Position numbers and translations under genes: made by a program. Of a DNA stretch of 64,000 nt, positions 23,531 through 37,252 are shown in pieces. This stretch comes from Engraulis encrasicolus (lineage: Eukaryota > Chordata > Actinopteri > Clupeiformes > Engraulidae). A model generated the notes under the pieces. It did no database searches, had not been told where the DNA came from, and worked only from the letters and a program-made list of their open reading frames with translations. Numbering within the stretch: position 1 is the stretch's first letter; each line of letters starts with the position of its first letter. The stretch is from positions 10,692,238 to 10,756,237 of the forward strand of contig NC_085862.1 of NCBI RefSeq assembly GCF_034702125.1, written 5' to 3'.

Positions 23531-23656
23531 ATGGGTTACCCCTGGCTATTCTCAGAGAGCATGGAGGGCAAAAAGAAGCCCCTTGGTTGCCGAAGATCCG
23601 TCAGCTGGTATGGAGTGCGGCTTTTATTCCTAAAGGAGGATGCCGATGTCCACCAG
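23531..23656 (+). CDS. Candidate alternative first exon of mast3 (exon 1c)
   Basis: An ATG with G at -3 and G at +4 opens 42 codons ending exactly at a consensus donor, CAG|GTAAGG, in phase 0. This is the same phase and donor as exon 1a, so it would splice in frame to KELSLPRRGS at 43312. The peptide begins MGYPWLFSESMEGKKKP and contains a basic CRRSVSWYG stretch (about residues 20-28) that looks like a basophilic kinase target, then LLFLKEDADVHQ. A second in-frame ATG in good context is codon 11. The frame is open upstream for 19 more codons. I do not recognise the peptide. It could instead belong to an unrelated or non-coding transcript. The call rests on start context, donor and phase. Confidence 0.5.
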
Positions 23657-23788
23657 GTAAGGCATAAAGACAGTAGGATGCTGCTGATGGGAGAATGATG
23701 GATTAAGCCTTTCAAAGTTAGGATATTTTATTGTTTAACAAACGGCAACATTCACCAGTGGGATCTTCCTCAGGCCTATCTTTTAAGG

Positions 23789-24088
23789 CAGTGTTTTCCA
23801 AACTTTTTCAGACCGAAGACCACTTTGTCCCCCCCAAAAATGATCAGGGACCACCTGTCAACTGAATTGGCAGTTGATGGGTGCTAATTTGACACTGCTG
23901 AGTTTTTGATGCAGATCACTTCCTTTTTATTCACATTCTTATTAAGTCTTATTGAGTTGAAAACATGAAAATGTTACAAATGTAGCCTACTGCTAGCTTA
24001 TCTTGGAAAAGTAGAAAACCCCATGTGGACCACCTGAGCTCTATCGCGGACTACTAGTGGTCCCCGGACCACACTTTGAGAATCTCTG
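23789..24088. mobile_element. hAT MITE (300 bp)
   Basis: The left end is CAGTGTTTTCCAAACTTTTT and the right end on the minus strand is CAGAGATTCTCAAAGTGTGG. A perfect 8-bp duplication ttttaagg lies at 23781-23788 and 24089-24096. It is non-coding, and sits 132 bp downstream of candidate exon 1c. Confidence 0.93.
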
Positions 24089-24096
24089 TTTTAAGG

Positions 24097-26129
24097 TTAT
24101 ACCCAGTGTGCAGCCCTCTGTCTCACACAAGGTAGGTTGAGGACAACCAGGGAAGAAGAGGAGGGGCTGTTGCCCAGGAGTGCAGCAAGTCAAGTGTGTG
24201 GTTTCTGTTCTGAGGCCAGACAGTGTCTAGACATATTCTGTCGGTGCACAGTTTTTCGGATTACAGGGCTGTGTTGTTTAAAAAAAGTGTATTCCTGCCT
24301 GCCTCTACACTCTTCCCTCTGCTGTGTCTTGATTCAACCCTTCCACCCCACCACCTAACTTAACCCCTATAACTTGTCTCTCTCCCTCACATGAAATATC
24401 ATTGTCAGAGACGGCATTTCTCAGACAGAAGGGTCTTTTTAGTCACTTTATTCAGATCCAGACCTAAGAGTCAGGTCTTTGGGTCCTGCATGTTTTTCAC
24501 ACTGCTATTATTTGATTTGCTTGGCAAATTCATGGCATGTTTTGTCACCTACTTTCAGCCTTCAGCTTTTCAAACGGCATATGATGTTGTGAATATTGCT
24601 GCATCAGCCTTGTCCCTGCTCCCGTCTGAACTTTTTTTTTTTTTGCATTAATGCAAACCTAGCCTTCTTGGTTCTGCATCTTTTTTGCCAAAACGCAGGA
24701 CCTGATTTCTCATGCCTGCTGCTCTTGCATTACTCACATACTCATGATGCGACTTGCGTTACTCAGCCTTTTTGTCTTGGGGATGCGATGCGGAGATGAA
24801 ACACAAGAGTATTTCATCCAGAGAAGTAGAAAGGTTATAACATAAGTGCATCCGGTAATCTTTGTCACTCTGATTCAACGTGACTTGTGAATCACTTGAC
24901 AATTTGATAGTTTTTTTGTTTTTGCTTTTATTTGACTTTGTTGGCCAGTAGTTCAAAATGAAATGGTTTTGAATTGGTCTGTATGCAAAGCATATGTCAG
25001 CATGAAGGACAGGTGTATAAAACATATAAGAAATGATGTTAAAAAGAAAATGTTTCATTTTCTGCAATGTTCTGGGTGCTTTTCACGTCATGTAACATTT
25101 GGATTATAATTAAGCCATCTGATCAGTATTGTGACAACAACCTATCAGAGTAAAGCGATTATTCCACAGAAATGCATTTCAAAATCATGCATCAGCTTTG
25201 TGCTGTTTTCTAATCAAGTCACTCGCAGACATCGAATCATTTCTGAATTGAAATGACATTTCAGACGCAATCATTAGTGCAGTGAAAAGCTACAGTGACT
25301 CTCTGATGGGAAGATAGGGGAGTGGACTGGCAATTCCACATGCCGCAAAAGCCAATGCTGTCACGATGTCCGGAACTGAGGAACAGGAATAGCGATGGAA
25401 ACAGTTACACACTTGGGGAATTCTAATGTGTGGCTCGAGAACATTGATACCACAGTGCACTTCTAAGAATAGGCACGTCATCACAGACAGGCTCTGACTG
25501 GTTGCAGATTCAAACTAGATTCCACGGATGTGTGGTCTGGGTCAGATCCCCAAGATGGCACAGCAGTCATAAATTGAGTGGGATCCGTCAGAGAAGAGAA
25601 GTCCGTGTGCGCATCAATTTCAAGACATGTAAAGCATGTACTATGTCTATGCAGGCATATACTATGTCTGAGATCAGGTAATTGACAGTAGGCTACATTT
25701 GCTGCTACATAGGCATAGTAAGTCTGAAATGTCTAATTGCAGACATGGACGCATGTGTTGCTGTATGGTCCGAGTGTTTGTCAGTGCATCATTTTGTCCT
25801 TCTTGTACATGTCTTTTTGTCCCCTCCCTGTTGTGTGTGTGTGTGTGTGCATGTGTGGCACCGCATGTACGTCTGCACAATGTCTTTCCCATGAACTCAA
25901 TCTTGTTAGTGTTCCCACTACCCCTGGGGGGGGGCCTTCTTCGCCTGGAAAAGAAGCCAACCGCGGCGGCAGGAATAAGAACAACTTAACCAGCTTAGCC
26001 AGACAAGGGACGAAAGCGCTCCCTCAGGCTGGGCTGTTTGTTCTGCTGTACAGAGTAGGCCATGAGAACAGGGCAGCTGTTGTCCCGCCATCCCCTCACG
26101 GCACTCTCACTTCTGAACCGTGCCTCCTC
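24097..26129 (+). other. mast3 intron 1, unannotated with one complex block
   Basis: The block at 25080-25310 has complex, non-repetitive texture (GATTATAATTAAGCC, GCAATCATTAGTGCAG) suggestive of a conserved non-coding element; this is inference only. A short TG run is at 25831-25849 and a 10-G run near 25926. No exon is supported. Confidence 0.4.
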
Positions 26130-26328
26130 CAGTGTTGCCAGATTGGGCTGTTTCCCGCCCAATTGGGCTGCTTAGGATGGCCGTGTGCGGGAAAAAATGG
26201 CATTTAGCAGAAAAACCCGCCCACTTTTTGCCATAGAAATCAATAGAATTGGGCGGGATTTTGTGCTTCTAGGCGGGTTTTGAGCATTTTTTTGGGCTGG
26301 AAATCATCAGCCTCATCTGGCAACCCTG
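26130..26328. mobile_element. hAT MITE (199 bp)
   Basis: The left end is CAGTGTTGCCAGATTGGGC and the right end on the minus strand is CAGGGTTGCCAGATGAGGC. A perfect 8-bp duplication gcctcctc lies at 26122-26129 and 26329-26336. The interior carries inverted TTGGGCGGG-type motifs. It is non-coding. Confidence 0.93.
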
Positions 26329-27519
26329 GCCTCCTCCTCGCTCTCTACTCTACTCTACTCTGACCGCCCTGCCTCACGCCTCAGAGCTGGGGATAAATGA
26401 ATTAAGAAGCATTCAGTGAGCTCACTTTCTGTAGTAGAGAATGAGCTCATCGTTTTGGCTAGAGGGTGGGAGAAAGAGAGGGAGGCATAATGTGAGAGGG
26501 AGAGTGAGAGAAAGGGAGGGCCAAGGGAAAGCGTGTTGAGTGATAACTGAGTGACGGCTCCGCAAAAGCTAGACTCCAGTGGAGAAGGAAGTAAACGGCC
26601 AGCCAAAAGCTTTTCAGTTGCAAATCTAAAGGTGCATCCATGCCTTCGTGGGGCTGCAATAAATGTAAATGGCCTTATGACAAACTGCCAAGGTCAGTTT
26701 CCCTCTGTGCATTAGCACATGCTAAAAGCCTTACAAAAGAGAATGATATGGGGCTATCTAACATGTTTCCCCTCTTTTATCATATCCAATCGTTAATGCA
26801 CTGCTGTAGTATTTGGCCCTTCATTTGGAAAATGGTGCACCTCACGGGGACAGATGCGCCCTTCATCGTCAGTGGACATGACCCGTAGGGGTAAATGTTC
26901 TATAAAATACACTGTTTATGTCGGCCATTGTTAACTGCTGTGTACAAAGAGGTTGCGTGGGCTGGAGCTAACAGACCCTCCCTGCAGCTGAAAGTCTAGA
27001 CGTCCCTCCTTCCGAGGCTTTCAAGTCAGGCAAACATTTCAAACCAGATTTTAAGTGACCTCAATGACCTAACAGAAGCATGACACTGGTTTGCCTTGTA
27101 TTGCAATTACTGCTGTGATGCTCCAACCTTTGTTGTGACCAAGTAGTTGGTCACTGATTCTTGAAAGTTTGGCCAAAACATGTCCCAGCAGTAAAATGTT
27201 AATTCTGTTGAAAATCGACAAAATTTTCACAAACAAAATGAACCCAGGTAATGGCCAAGGGGTCTGTTACACGAATACAATTTTGTTTGAAATATTTAAG
27301 TGTAATTTTATTACTTTTCATGGCTATAAACCTATCCACACCCTGTAAAAACGCCTGTCCCAAGGACTGGCATCATCATTTCAATTGACTTAAAATACAA
27401 AAATCACTAACAGAATTGAACAATATCACCATGATGTGGAAGACCATATTAAAGTGGTTCTACAGATGTGCACATAGTGGATGTAAAACAATATTTTACT
27501 ATATTTACTGATTGCTCAA
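26329..27519 (+). other. mast3 intron 1, no recognisable feature
   Basis: Short GA-rich tract at 26460-26520; otherwise ordinary intronic sequence. Confidence 0.5.
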
Positions 27520-29125
27520 AAATGTGTCCAGCATATTGGTCACCACCGTCAGATTTTTTCTAAAAGACAATAAAATCAGGTATGCACAAGGTAATTTTCA
27601 TTACTGAGGACCCCTTTTCAAACCTTTAGCTCTACTGCATACTTCACCATCACTGAAGCTCCTGTAAGTTTATTATTTTGTCCTCAATTTGTTAATTTGT
27701 TTGGACACTGGTACTGTCTCAACCATAAACTGTCAACACCGTCGGGGGTTTTAATAGTATTGTATTACATTAATGTTAATAAATATATTTTTTTTCAGAA
27801 AAGGTATGAAGCACCCAAGAAACAGAGCGAAAATGAAATGGCTAATGTGAACAAACAATGCATAATATTTAAAAGAGTGTTTTTTTGTCTCACACCGTCA
27901 GATGTCACCACTGTCAGATTTTGTTCTGCTCATCATGTTGTTCCATATTTTACTAAATTGTGCTGGTTAATGAAACATTACTAGGCATGTTAGTAATAAT
28001 TGTGATCCTAAATGATACTCTAACCACCACTGAGGTGCATTTGGAGGTTTTTTTGTCAGAAAACCTGACGGTGGTGACATCTGATGGAGTTCACCAAAAA
28101 ACACATGTTTTACGTGTTTTTGAAATGTTTTAAGAATATGCATACAATAAGTATCTACAGTTATGTTGAATTGTTAAAGTAATTCACTTTAAAACAGTAA
28201 ACATGTGTTTTTACTTCTAATTCTGTCTGCCGCTGTTGACAAAACAAGAAAGAGCCCATTTTATGAAAAATGTTAAACATGGGGAGCTTCGCCAATGCAT
28301 TCACTGCACAGCCAAGACCTACATCTATGATAATACACCTCTATATTTTGGATTTGAACAACTTAAAAGCTGTTTTTACCACATTTTCAACAACCAGTGG
28401 CTTACTTCCTAGATAATCTAACTAATGAAGAAAAAACACATGCTCATACTGTGCACACACAAAAATAAAGTGTTTATGCAAGATGCCATTGACTTGAGAG
28501 GGCTATTTATTTTGCTAAATGCAGGTACTAATTATAGGCCACTTTCACCACATTACTGTCACCACCGTCAGTTCTTAAGTCACCACCGTAAGAAGGAGTT
28601 TTGGACATTTTAAAGGAATGTGCTTACAACATTTTCCTTAGGAGTTGTTGAATTATCAAAGTAATAGCCAATTTAAGCCTACACGAATATTTGTGAAATT
28701 ACAAAAAATTGTTTGTTCTATTTAGGCGTTAAGAAAGCATCGTATGACGGTACATATTTTAAAATTAGAACACATGAAACAGTATTAAAATAGAACAAAA
28801 GTGAATTTTCAACATTTAAAGGCATATGTGTGAACCAAAAAATACACATAATCACTTAAAAACTCCAGATACATATGCAACCAAATCAATACAATTTTAA
28901 TAACTTTTAATTGTGTCTGACGGTGTTGACAAAAAACAAGGTATGATCGGAGAAAAGCCTGATTTCTGAAAAAAATACATAATGGGGAGATTGGCCTTGT
29001 GCATTTCTGAAAAGCCAAGACCTTAGTCTACGAGGATATACCATATAATTTTGTAATTCACTTTGTTTTTTTCTGTCAACATTACAACCTGTTTTAGCCA
29101 CTTTCTCAAGAATCAGTGTGCTGTC
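27520..29125. repeat. Diverged two-unit direct repeat with recurring CACCACCGTCAG motif
   Basis: The segment 28105-28420 and the segment 28600-29125 share a series of blocks in the same order: TTGTTGAATTRTYAAAGTAAT, a TCTG(N)CG(N)TGTTGACAAAA block, ATGGGGAG, AAGCCAAGACCT, and a closing TTTTAGCCACTTT/TTTTACCACATTT block. The motif CACCACCGTCAG, its complement and close variants recur about nine times from 27540 to 28930. I cannot assign it to a known element. No protein frame is preserved. Confidence 0.6.
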
Positions 29126-29570
29126 GAGTTTTAAATACAGGGACGGTGCCTTTCACTCACTCGACATGCTTTTGGACCATCTAGCCTCCCGATTTATTTA
29201 TTTTAATCACTTTTTTTTAATCACTCTTCTTCATATGTCTTTTTTTACCCCAGTCTTTTGTTCCCACTCTCTTTATCTGCTGCTCTGTCTTGCTGTGAAG
29301 AGGGAAAGGTTGCCTTTGGTGGAGTACCCATCACAGTAGGCATTAATGAAATCTGCCTACAGCAGTCCTAGCCCAGCCCTGTGCGTGCAGTGCTCTGTGG
29401 CAGCCTGCTGTCTCGGTGGGGTAGAGGCTTTGATCTGCGGCCGCCTCCTCTTCTTCTCTCCCAGGGGGACCACAGTACAGTACAGTAGCAGCGCCGCCCC
29501 CTCCTCTTTGTGCTGCTTGTCTGTTCTCTGCTCCTCCATCCCTACACCTTTCTTCCTGGCGTCATAGAGG

Positions 29571-29693
<123 letters not shown>

Positions 29694-29861
29694 CATCCCT
29701 TTCTCTCTCCTTATTTGACTATTTACACTTTGCATTCATTTTTTACTCTCTAGTGTGTACATAGCTGTGTCCAGTTTTTATTTGCGTGCAGCGGCTCTAT
29801 AGCCACTATGTTGGTCGCTAGGTTTGCTTTTTGGAAGATTTGTGTGGAACATAGGCCTGTG

Positions 29862-31233
<1,372 letters not shown>

Positions 31234-31600
31234 TAGGGCTGTAACGATATTGTATCGAACCGAGAAATCGTGATACACAAACTCACGATACTGTATTGTG
31301 ATACAAGGACGCAGTATCGTGATGCACCCTTTCAAAGTTTTGACACCCATCAGTCCAGAAAAATTACCACATGATATGAAGTGATGGTGCTTCCAAGCTT
31401 CAAATCATCATCATTATATTTAAACTTATTAAAATGATTTGTAGCCTCTTGTAACCTATTCTACCAACAATTCGTCAAAGTTTTATTCATAATTTTATTT
31501 TATAACATTGGCAAATGTGAAATCGTGGGCTGTATCGAACCGTAGGTCAAAATTCGTGATATGAACCGAATCGTGAGTTGAGCGTATCGTTACAGCCCTA
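31234..31600. mobile_element. hAT-type MITE (367 bp)
   Basis: The left end is TAGGGCTGTAACGATATTG and the right end on the minus strand is TAGGGCTGTAACGATACGC. Internal TATCG/CGATA motifs are abundant. I find no clean 8-bp target duplication (gtcaacat against catacagt), so the flanks have changed or recombined. Confidence 0.8.
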
Positions 31601-32059
31601 CATACAGTAACCCAACATACAGTAGGCACACTGCACTGCCTATTTCCCCCCTGAATTTCTCACATTTACCAACAGCTGATGGCTGTGCATTAATGTTGTG
31701 CAATGTTTGTTTGGAGACAAAATGATAGAGGCTCACTAACTTATTGAAGTACGAAATGGCAGACTCTTAAATCACAATCTCAATGGACAAGACCTCATTT
31801 TTTTTACCTTTTAATGTACAAAACATTCTTTGCAGCTTTGACCTGCATGTACGGTACTACTTTTTTGTCTTTGTGTTATTCATAATAATGAACAGTTGGT
31901 GTTACTTTTGTCCATTTCCGTAGTAAAGCCGTAGCTTTTCCCTGATGGATCCAGCGGTTTGTGCCGCTCGTGCTTGATATAGAGTATGTGAGGATTACTG
32001 AGCCCCTCTCAGAGAGAGATGATTGCTGTCAGCCGGTTTGGTAAGGAGGAGACGGGGTC

Positions 32060-32068
32060 ACACACATA

Positions 32069-32108
<40 letters not shown>

Positions 32109-32166
32109 TGTGCACACAGACACACACACAAATGTGCACACAGACACAGACACACACACACACAGA
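32060..32166 (+). repeat. (CA)n microsatellite with duplicated unit
   Basis: CA repeats interrupted by two copies of an AAATGTGCACACAGACA unit. Confidence 0.95.
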
Positions 32167-33271
32167 TACAGACACGCAGACAGAGGCTGTCAGCGATGTA
32201 AACTAATCAGACAGACCTGGTAGCGCTTCCGAATTGTCTACTTAAGAACATCAATTCCCCCGAAAGATCACTAGCAGTTAGAAGGAGTAAAATGTTGAAG
32301 TTCAAACAGAGGTAACAACACCATTGCAGAAGTAGGCAGATGTGGCATGAGGAACTAGCAAATAAGCATCCTCAGACACACAGACGTTACGTCGTCTATC
32401 TGTCTGGATTTGCTGACTATGTTGAAACGGGCCCCGAAATTCTTCAATGGCAAAAGACCAAAAAAAGCAAGCCACATGCCTGTCTCCAGACAGCAGCAGT
32501 ATTTTCTATTATCTCTGCATACAAATGGTAGTGAAGCATGTAGATATCATTTGAATAAGCGCATTTTAATTAGGATTATTGTTGTGAATGTACACCCCAC
32601 GGGCCCCACCCCCTTACCCCCACACTCATCAACTATGTGCTGTGATGGAGCTATTCAGTGGCATGAATAGGCTGCCGCCTTATCAAGGCAGATTAGAGCC
32701 CTACCCAGGGAGGGAGGATTGGAGGATGCAGTCTCCCTCCCCTGGTTCTGGAAAAGATATGGGCCGCTATAGAGAAGAGTGATTTAGTAAGTTGTTCTCT
32801 AGGTTTAGCGGGGAGGGAGAAGCCGCTGGGGGTCCGTAATCATTCAGGTGCTACATAGCATCTTTGTAGTGCTTGCGTGTGTGTAGCTGTGTACACGCAG
32901 GCTTAGCCTATGTGTTGGTTTTGAGTAGTTGAGCTGTAAGATGTTACAGCATATATGTCCTGTGTGGATAGCTATCTCCATCGTTAATGGATGTCCTCAT
33001 TCTCTTTTCTCCTTGCCCATCTCTATACCCCTCAAATTAGCTGTTTTAATAATGTTGCAACTACTGGCAACTCTCCCTTGCTCGCCCCTCTCTTTATTCA
33101 CCCCCACCCCCACCCAACAAGCATTACTCATAAATATGCATCTTCCACCCCCAGTCTGGGAGCAGGGAGTCTCCATACTGCCTCTGCAACATTGTGTATT
33201 GCTGTAGTGTCACATATTTGGTTGGTGCAGCTGCACCAGTGAAGGGAGTCAGCACGAAAAATATTTGAAGT

Positions 33272-33274
<3 letters not shown>

Positions 33275-33304
<30 letters not shown>
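33275..33304 (+). repeat. (CTG)n trinucleotide repeat
   Basis: Ten uninterrupted CTG-type triplets (CTG on +, CAG on -), in intronic position. Confidence 0.95.
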
Positions 33305-33307
<3 letters not shown>

Positions 33308-34303
33308 TGCAACACGTCTTGTGCATTTTGAAATACGTTTTTGTGTCCAGCTTTTGAGCATGGCTTATTTCCCCATCTGCCAGCCAATTTCAAGGCCTTT
33401 GGTCAGTTGCCTCAAGCACAACTGATGGGTCCGCTGGGCAGCTGGTTTGGCTTCTAAAAAGCATAGATATGAGATGTGACCATGTTCCATCACTGTTGTT
33501 CTTTTTCTGCTCCATAAAAACACGACTAGTCTTTCAGATAACATTCTTAGGCTATTGGATGTTCTGTTGATGTCCTGTTTGAAAACACAACTAAATTGGG
33601 TGTGGAATGCGAGGCAAGATGTTGTTGGAGTTCTTCTCTCCCACGGCTCATTGGGTTGCAGGAAGAGTACTCTGCCTCAGATTTACCGATTTGCCTTGTT
33701 TGCGTCTCTCTCCTCTGCCCTGCAATGGCGTTTGGGGCCTCTGTTTTAATGGGCTGACGACGGAAACTCAACTCAAACTTGGCTCAAAGAGTGAGGCGTG
33801 AAGCTTTTATTTTGCTTGTGTAACCCACACAGCGGGACATTTTGATGTGGGGGAAAATTGAGAGGCACATTCAAGCCTTTCGGAATAAATGTTTATGTAG
33901 GATCAGTACTTTGGCCAGAACATGCAGCATTCATATAAAAAATAAGGGCTTGATAGCTGTGTGTGCAGTTGGAATAAATAAAAGATTTAAGTTATGATCA
34001 AGCTGCAGCCATGTGTTTGTGTTGAGCAAATTCTATAGATAAATAGGCAAGATGTGTAGTTATTTGAGTCCCATGACCGTGTGCCCTAGCCCATTTGCCA
34101 TCAGATTGGTTTTTACTTATCCCCCTTGCCATTACTTTTTTTAAGCAGTTTTCCATTTTCCAGCATCTGTGAAGGGAGGTGAGACCTTTCTTTTGATGAA
34201 CTCACTGGCCCTCATAACCAAATGCTGTATAATGGAGGAATATCAACCCAGCCCACTTACACAGTCGCAGCATGACTCCACATGAAATGTGGAAATGCCT
34301 TAA

Positions 34304-34663
34304 AGGCACTGTGCAGGAAATGGTCAAAAAAGGTACTGCAACTATGCTGCTCATTGAAACTGGGCCGCCTATTGCCAAATTTGATCTTTACATGAAAGTT
34401 TACTGAATAATAAACTATTATTTTTGAGTATGGCCCAAGTACAGTCGTTTTTGCAGCTAAAAATGACTATTTCTGGAAATTCAAAATGGCGAACCATGGA
34501 GAAGATCCCCCTTTTCATGTATGAAAATTGGAATTTGTTCAGTCATAATTAATACTTAGAATTTGATGCTGGTGCTGGTAAGTATTTATGAAAAAGGTAA
34601 CATTAGTGAATGGGTAGCATGAATTCTGGAAATAAACAACTAAAAATCTCACACAGTGACCCT
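34304..34663 (-). mobile_element. TTAA-flanked MITE (360 bp)
   Basis: Flanked by TTAA at 34300-34303 and 34664-34667. The ends begin AGG(G/C)ACTGTG / AGGGTCACTGTGTG in inverted orientation. It is the reverse complement of the copy at 58505-58862 and of the split copy at 39581-40354. TTAA duplications suit piggyBac- or Kolobok-type transposition. It contains no gene. The interior has a CAAAATGGCGAACCATGG segment. Confidence 0.85.
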
Positions 34664-34667
34664 TTAA

Positions 34668-35599
34668 ATTATGTGAAAGAGGGAGAGACTGGGGATTTAC
34701 TCTGGGCCCACCCAACAAAATCTAATGTTATGGAGGAATATCAAACCAGCCCTTACATACTCACTTGTAGCATGACACCCCCTAAAAATGCATACATTTG
34801 ACTTTTTGAATCACAAACATTTTATGTCGAGAAGGTCAGAGCTGTAGAAAATAGGTCCCCATGACACCAGCAATCTCTAACATAACTTCGTTTTTATTCA
34901 GCTGCTGTAGAAAATTAAATTTTACTTATGTGGACAACACTGCTGTATGAATCTATTTATTGTTCTTCAAGCCCGTTGAATCTGTACATCACCACCCTTC
35001 CCTCAACGGTTAACACAAATGCTATGCAACCTGAATAGTCTGGAGTCATACCTTCAGATCTCTGTCCAAAGTGACTTCTCAATAAATAAAACCCAGCCAG
35101 ACAACTGCAGAAGTTTAATTACTTTTTTGAGTATTGGTAATTTCTTCATTCTGTCTTCTTTACTGTGCTTTAATTCAATTGATTAATTTAATTGCATTTT
35201 ACAATGCAGTGCTGTCATTACCAATGTTGTTACTAAATAGATACATGGACTATTCTACCTGGAGGCAGTGCAGGGTTCAATGCCGTCCCTGATGTAATGG
35301 AAAACAAGACATCTAGCCATTGTTTTGTTTTAATTTGTATAATTGCTAATGCTAACAAGCCCTTCCCCCCTGTTTTTATTTTGGGTCAAATTACTCTCCA
35401 AAATCAACAACATATTTGCTGCCAGCATTTGGATCAGTCTCTCATGTTCGTTTCATAATTCCTTTTGCTTAGTGTTTTACCCCAAATGAACCATCCGTAC
35501 AAATAACAACATTCCTGCCAAGAGGAGTACTAGGTACATATTTTCCTAATCTGTAGATTACAAAATCTTCATTTTTAGTTATGCAACAAATGACATTTG
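34668..35599 (+). other. mast3 intron 1, no recognisable feature
   Basis: AT-rich intronic sequence with no element ends or microsatellites. Confidence 0.5.
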
Positions 35600-36060
35600 C
35601 AATCTCTTACCAATTCGCTGAAAGAAGTGGCCGTCATCACAGATTCGTGTTCACTCTGCCTGGCTGGCGATCGGACACAAGCAATTTTGCTAATTAGCTG
35701 ACCTACCTGACTGGCCATCAGTGAGCGACTGGAACGAAGACCCTGATGCCACGAGGTCTGCTCACATCTGCTTGAGAGGTAGCTTAATTAACAGGAATAG
35801 ATGCGACTAACTTGGGCTCTATTTTTTTCCTATTGTATCATTCGCCATTGCCTACCGCAGAGTAGACCATGCTAGCACTTGAGACGATCATATTATCATT
35901 ACTGCTGTGGTCATGCACAGGCAATTATTTCTTTTCCGCCTCGTAAAGTGTGCGTTGTGTCTCGTGTAAACAAGCAATTATTGCCATGTTCACAGTGGAG
36001 ATGAGTCATAAACTGTCATGAATAAATAATGAAAAAAGTATTGTCCAGAACATCTCTATT
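35600..36060. promoter_or_regulatory. Candidate conserved non-coding element in mast3 intron 1
   Basis: Repeat-free, balanced composition with several homeodomain-type cores (GCTAATTAGCTG at about 35690, CTTAATTAACAGG at about 35783, GCAATTATT twice near 35921 and 35972) and an AP-1-like TGAGTCATAA at about 36002. This is the texture of vertebrate intronic enhancers. The call is inference; only alignment to other fish can confirm it. Confidence 0.35.
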
Positions 36061-36138
36061 TGTGTTTTTACAGATCATTAAAACCCAGCCCATGTGGTTT
36101 GTGGATATAATTGTGTCTCCTGTAAGAAATATCTTTGG

Positions 36139-36182
36139 CGTGCGTGCGTGCCTGTGTGCGTGCGTGCGTGCGTGTGTGCGGT
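36139..36182 (+). repeat. (GTGC)n microsatellite
   Basis: GCGTGCGTGC repeats with two interruptions. Confidence 0.9.
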
Positions 36183-36865
36183 GTTAGTTAGTCATTCAGT
36201 AAGTTTAGAGCTTTTATTGTGATGACGGAGCCTGGCAGAGAAAAGTCTCTGTTGACAGTGGTTGGCTGGCTTGCTGGCTTGGCCCTATTGTCAGACTCAA
36301 CCTCTCTCCAAGTCACCCCAGACAGACGGGTTTATCTGCACAGCATCTGCAGTTCCCTGTTTGAATGGTACTCCCTCAAACACCCCTCAGGTACAGACGA
36401 ATCTATCCAGAGATGTTACAGAGGTGCTCTGTATTTTCATCCCCCATCGTTCTCTGAATCTGTTTTTGAAAAGCTGTTCTGGATGGTGCAGAGACGGCCA
36501 CCTCCTGTTGTCTGTCTTGTGGCTTGTGTTTGGGTAGGATCAGAGCCATGGAATTCAGTGTTGTGACAACTGTGGTACAGGACGTTGGTTAGCGACATGA
36601 TTCACAAATAATTCTTGGCACCGTTTTTCTTTTTTGGTAGTGACGAACACAGAACTGCTATATAAGATGACGTAAAAAATGAATTAAGATGAATTACATT
36701 TACCTTTGTTGCACTTACTGTATTCGACACTCTCTGGAACTATTTTGGAACTATATCAATGGAGATCTGTGTGGCAAAGGCTCCATGAGCTGCCTTCTTT
36801 GTGCAAAAATTGAACACTGAGGTCAATGTGATTAGCAGAACTCTTCTATCCACGGCTCTGGGTGT
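36183..36865 (+). other. mast3 intron 1, no recognisable feature
   Basis: Contains an open frame at 36219-36566 without family motifs, splice sites or codon pattern that I would trust. Confidence 0.5.
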
Positions 36866-36873
36866 GTTTGGAT

Positions 36874-37252
36874 TAGGGATGGGATATCGGTATCGGTGTA
36901 TCGGTATCGGTTTCAGAAATCAATATAATTCAGAGATCGGATCGGATCGGAATTTTCCCAAAGTATCAGAATTTTCCTGATACTGACATTGAGCCAGGTA
37001 TAATGTTAATTTCACTTGCATATTAGTTTTCAGGATGAGATTTTATTCGTTAATTTTTACTTATTAATTGGTTTCCTGTTCTTCTGACTTCCTTGTCTGA
37101 CCAAATAGTCTACTTGGGCCTACCTCAAGTTGAAATCCATGCATATATGTGGTTTTGGTATAGGATCGGAGAAGTATCGGTATCGGCAGATATCCAAATT
37201 TAGATATCGGGATCGGATCGGAAGTGAAAAAATGTGGATCGATGCATTCCTA
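36874..37252. mobile_element. hAT MITE (379 bp)
   Basis: The left end is TAGGGATGGGATATCGG and the right end on the minus strand is TAGGAATGCATCGATCC. A perfect 8-bp duplication gtttggat lies at 36866-36873 and 37253-37260. The interior is rich in GGTATCGG/ATCGGATCGG. It is non-coding. Confidence 0.93.

Larger units (their letters stand above)
31601..34303 (+). other. mast3 intron 1, unannotated with small microsatellites
   Basis: A CA-rich array lies at 32060-32166, with a duplicated CAAATGTGCACACAGACAC unit. A CTG run lies at 33275-33304. No exon with compatible phase is seen. Confidence 0.5.

Noticed and set aside
36219..36566. 115-codon open frame in intron 1
   Set aside because: No homology I recognise, no splice signals, and length within chance expectation.
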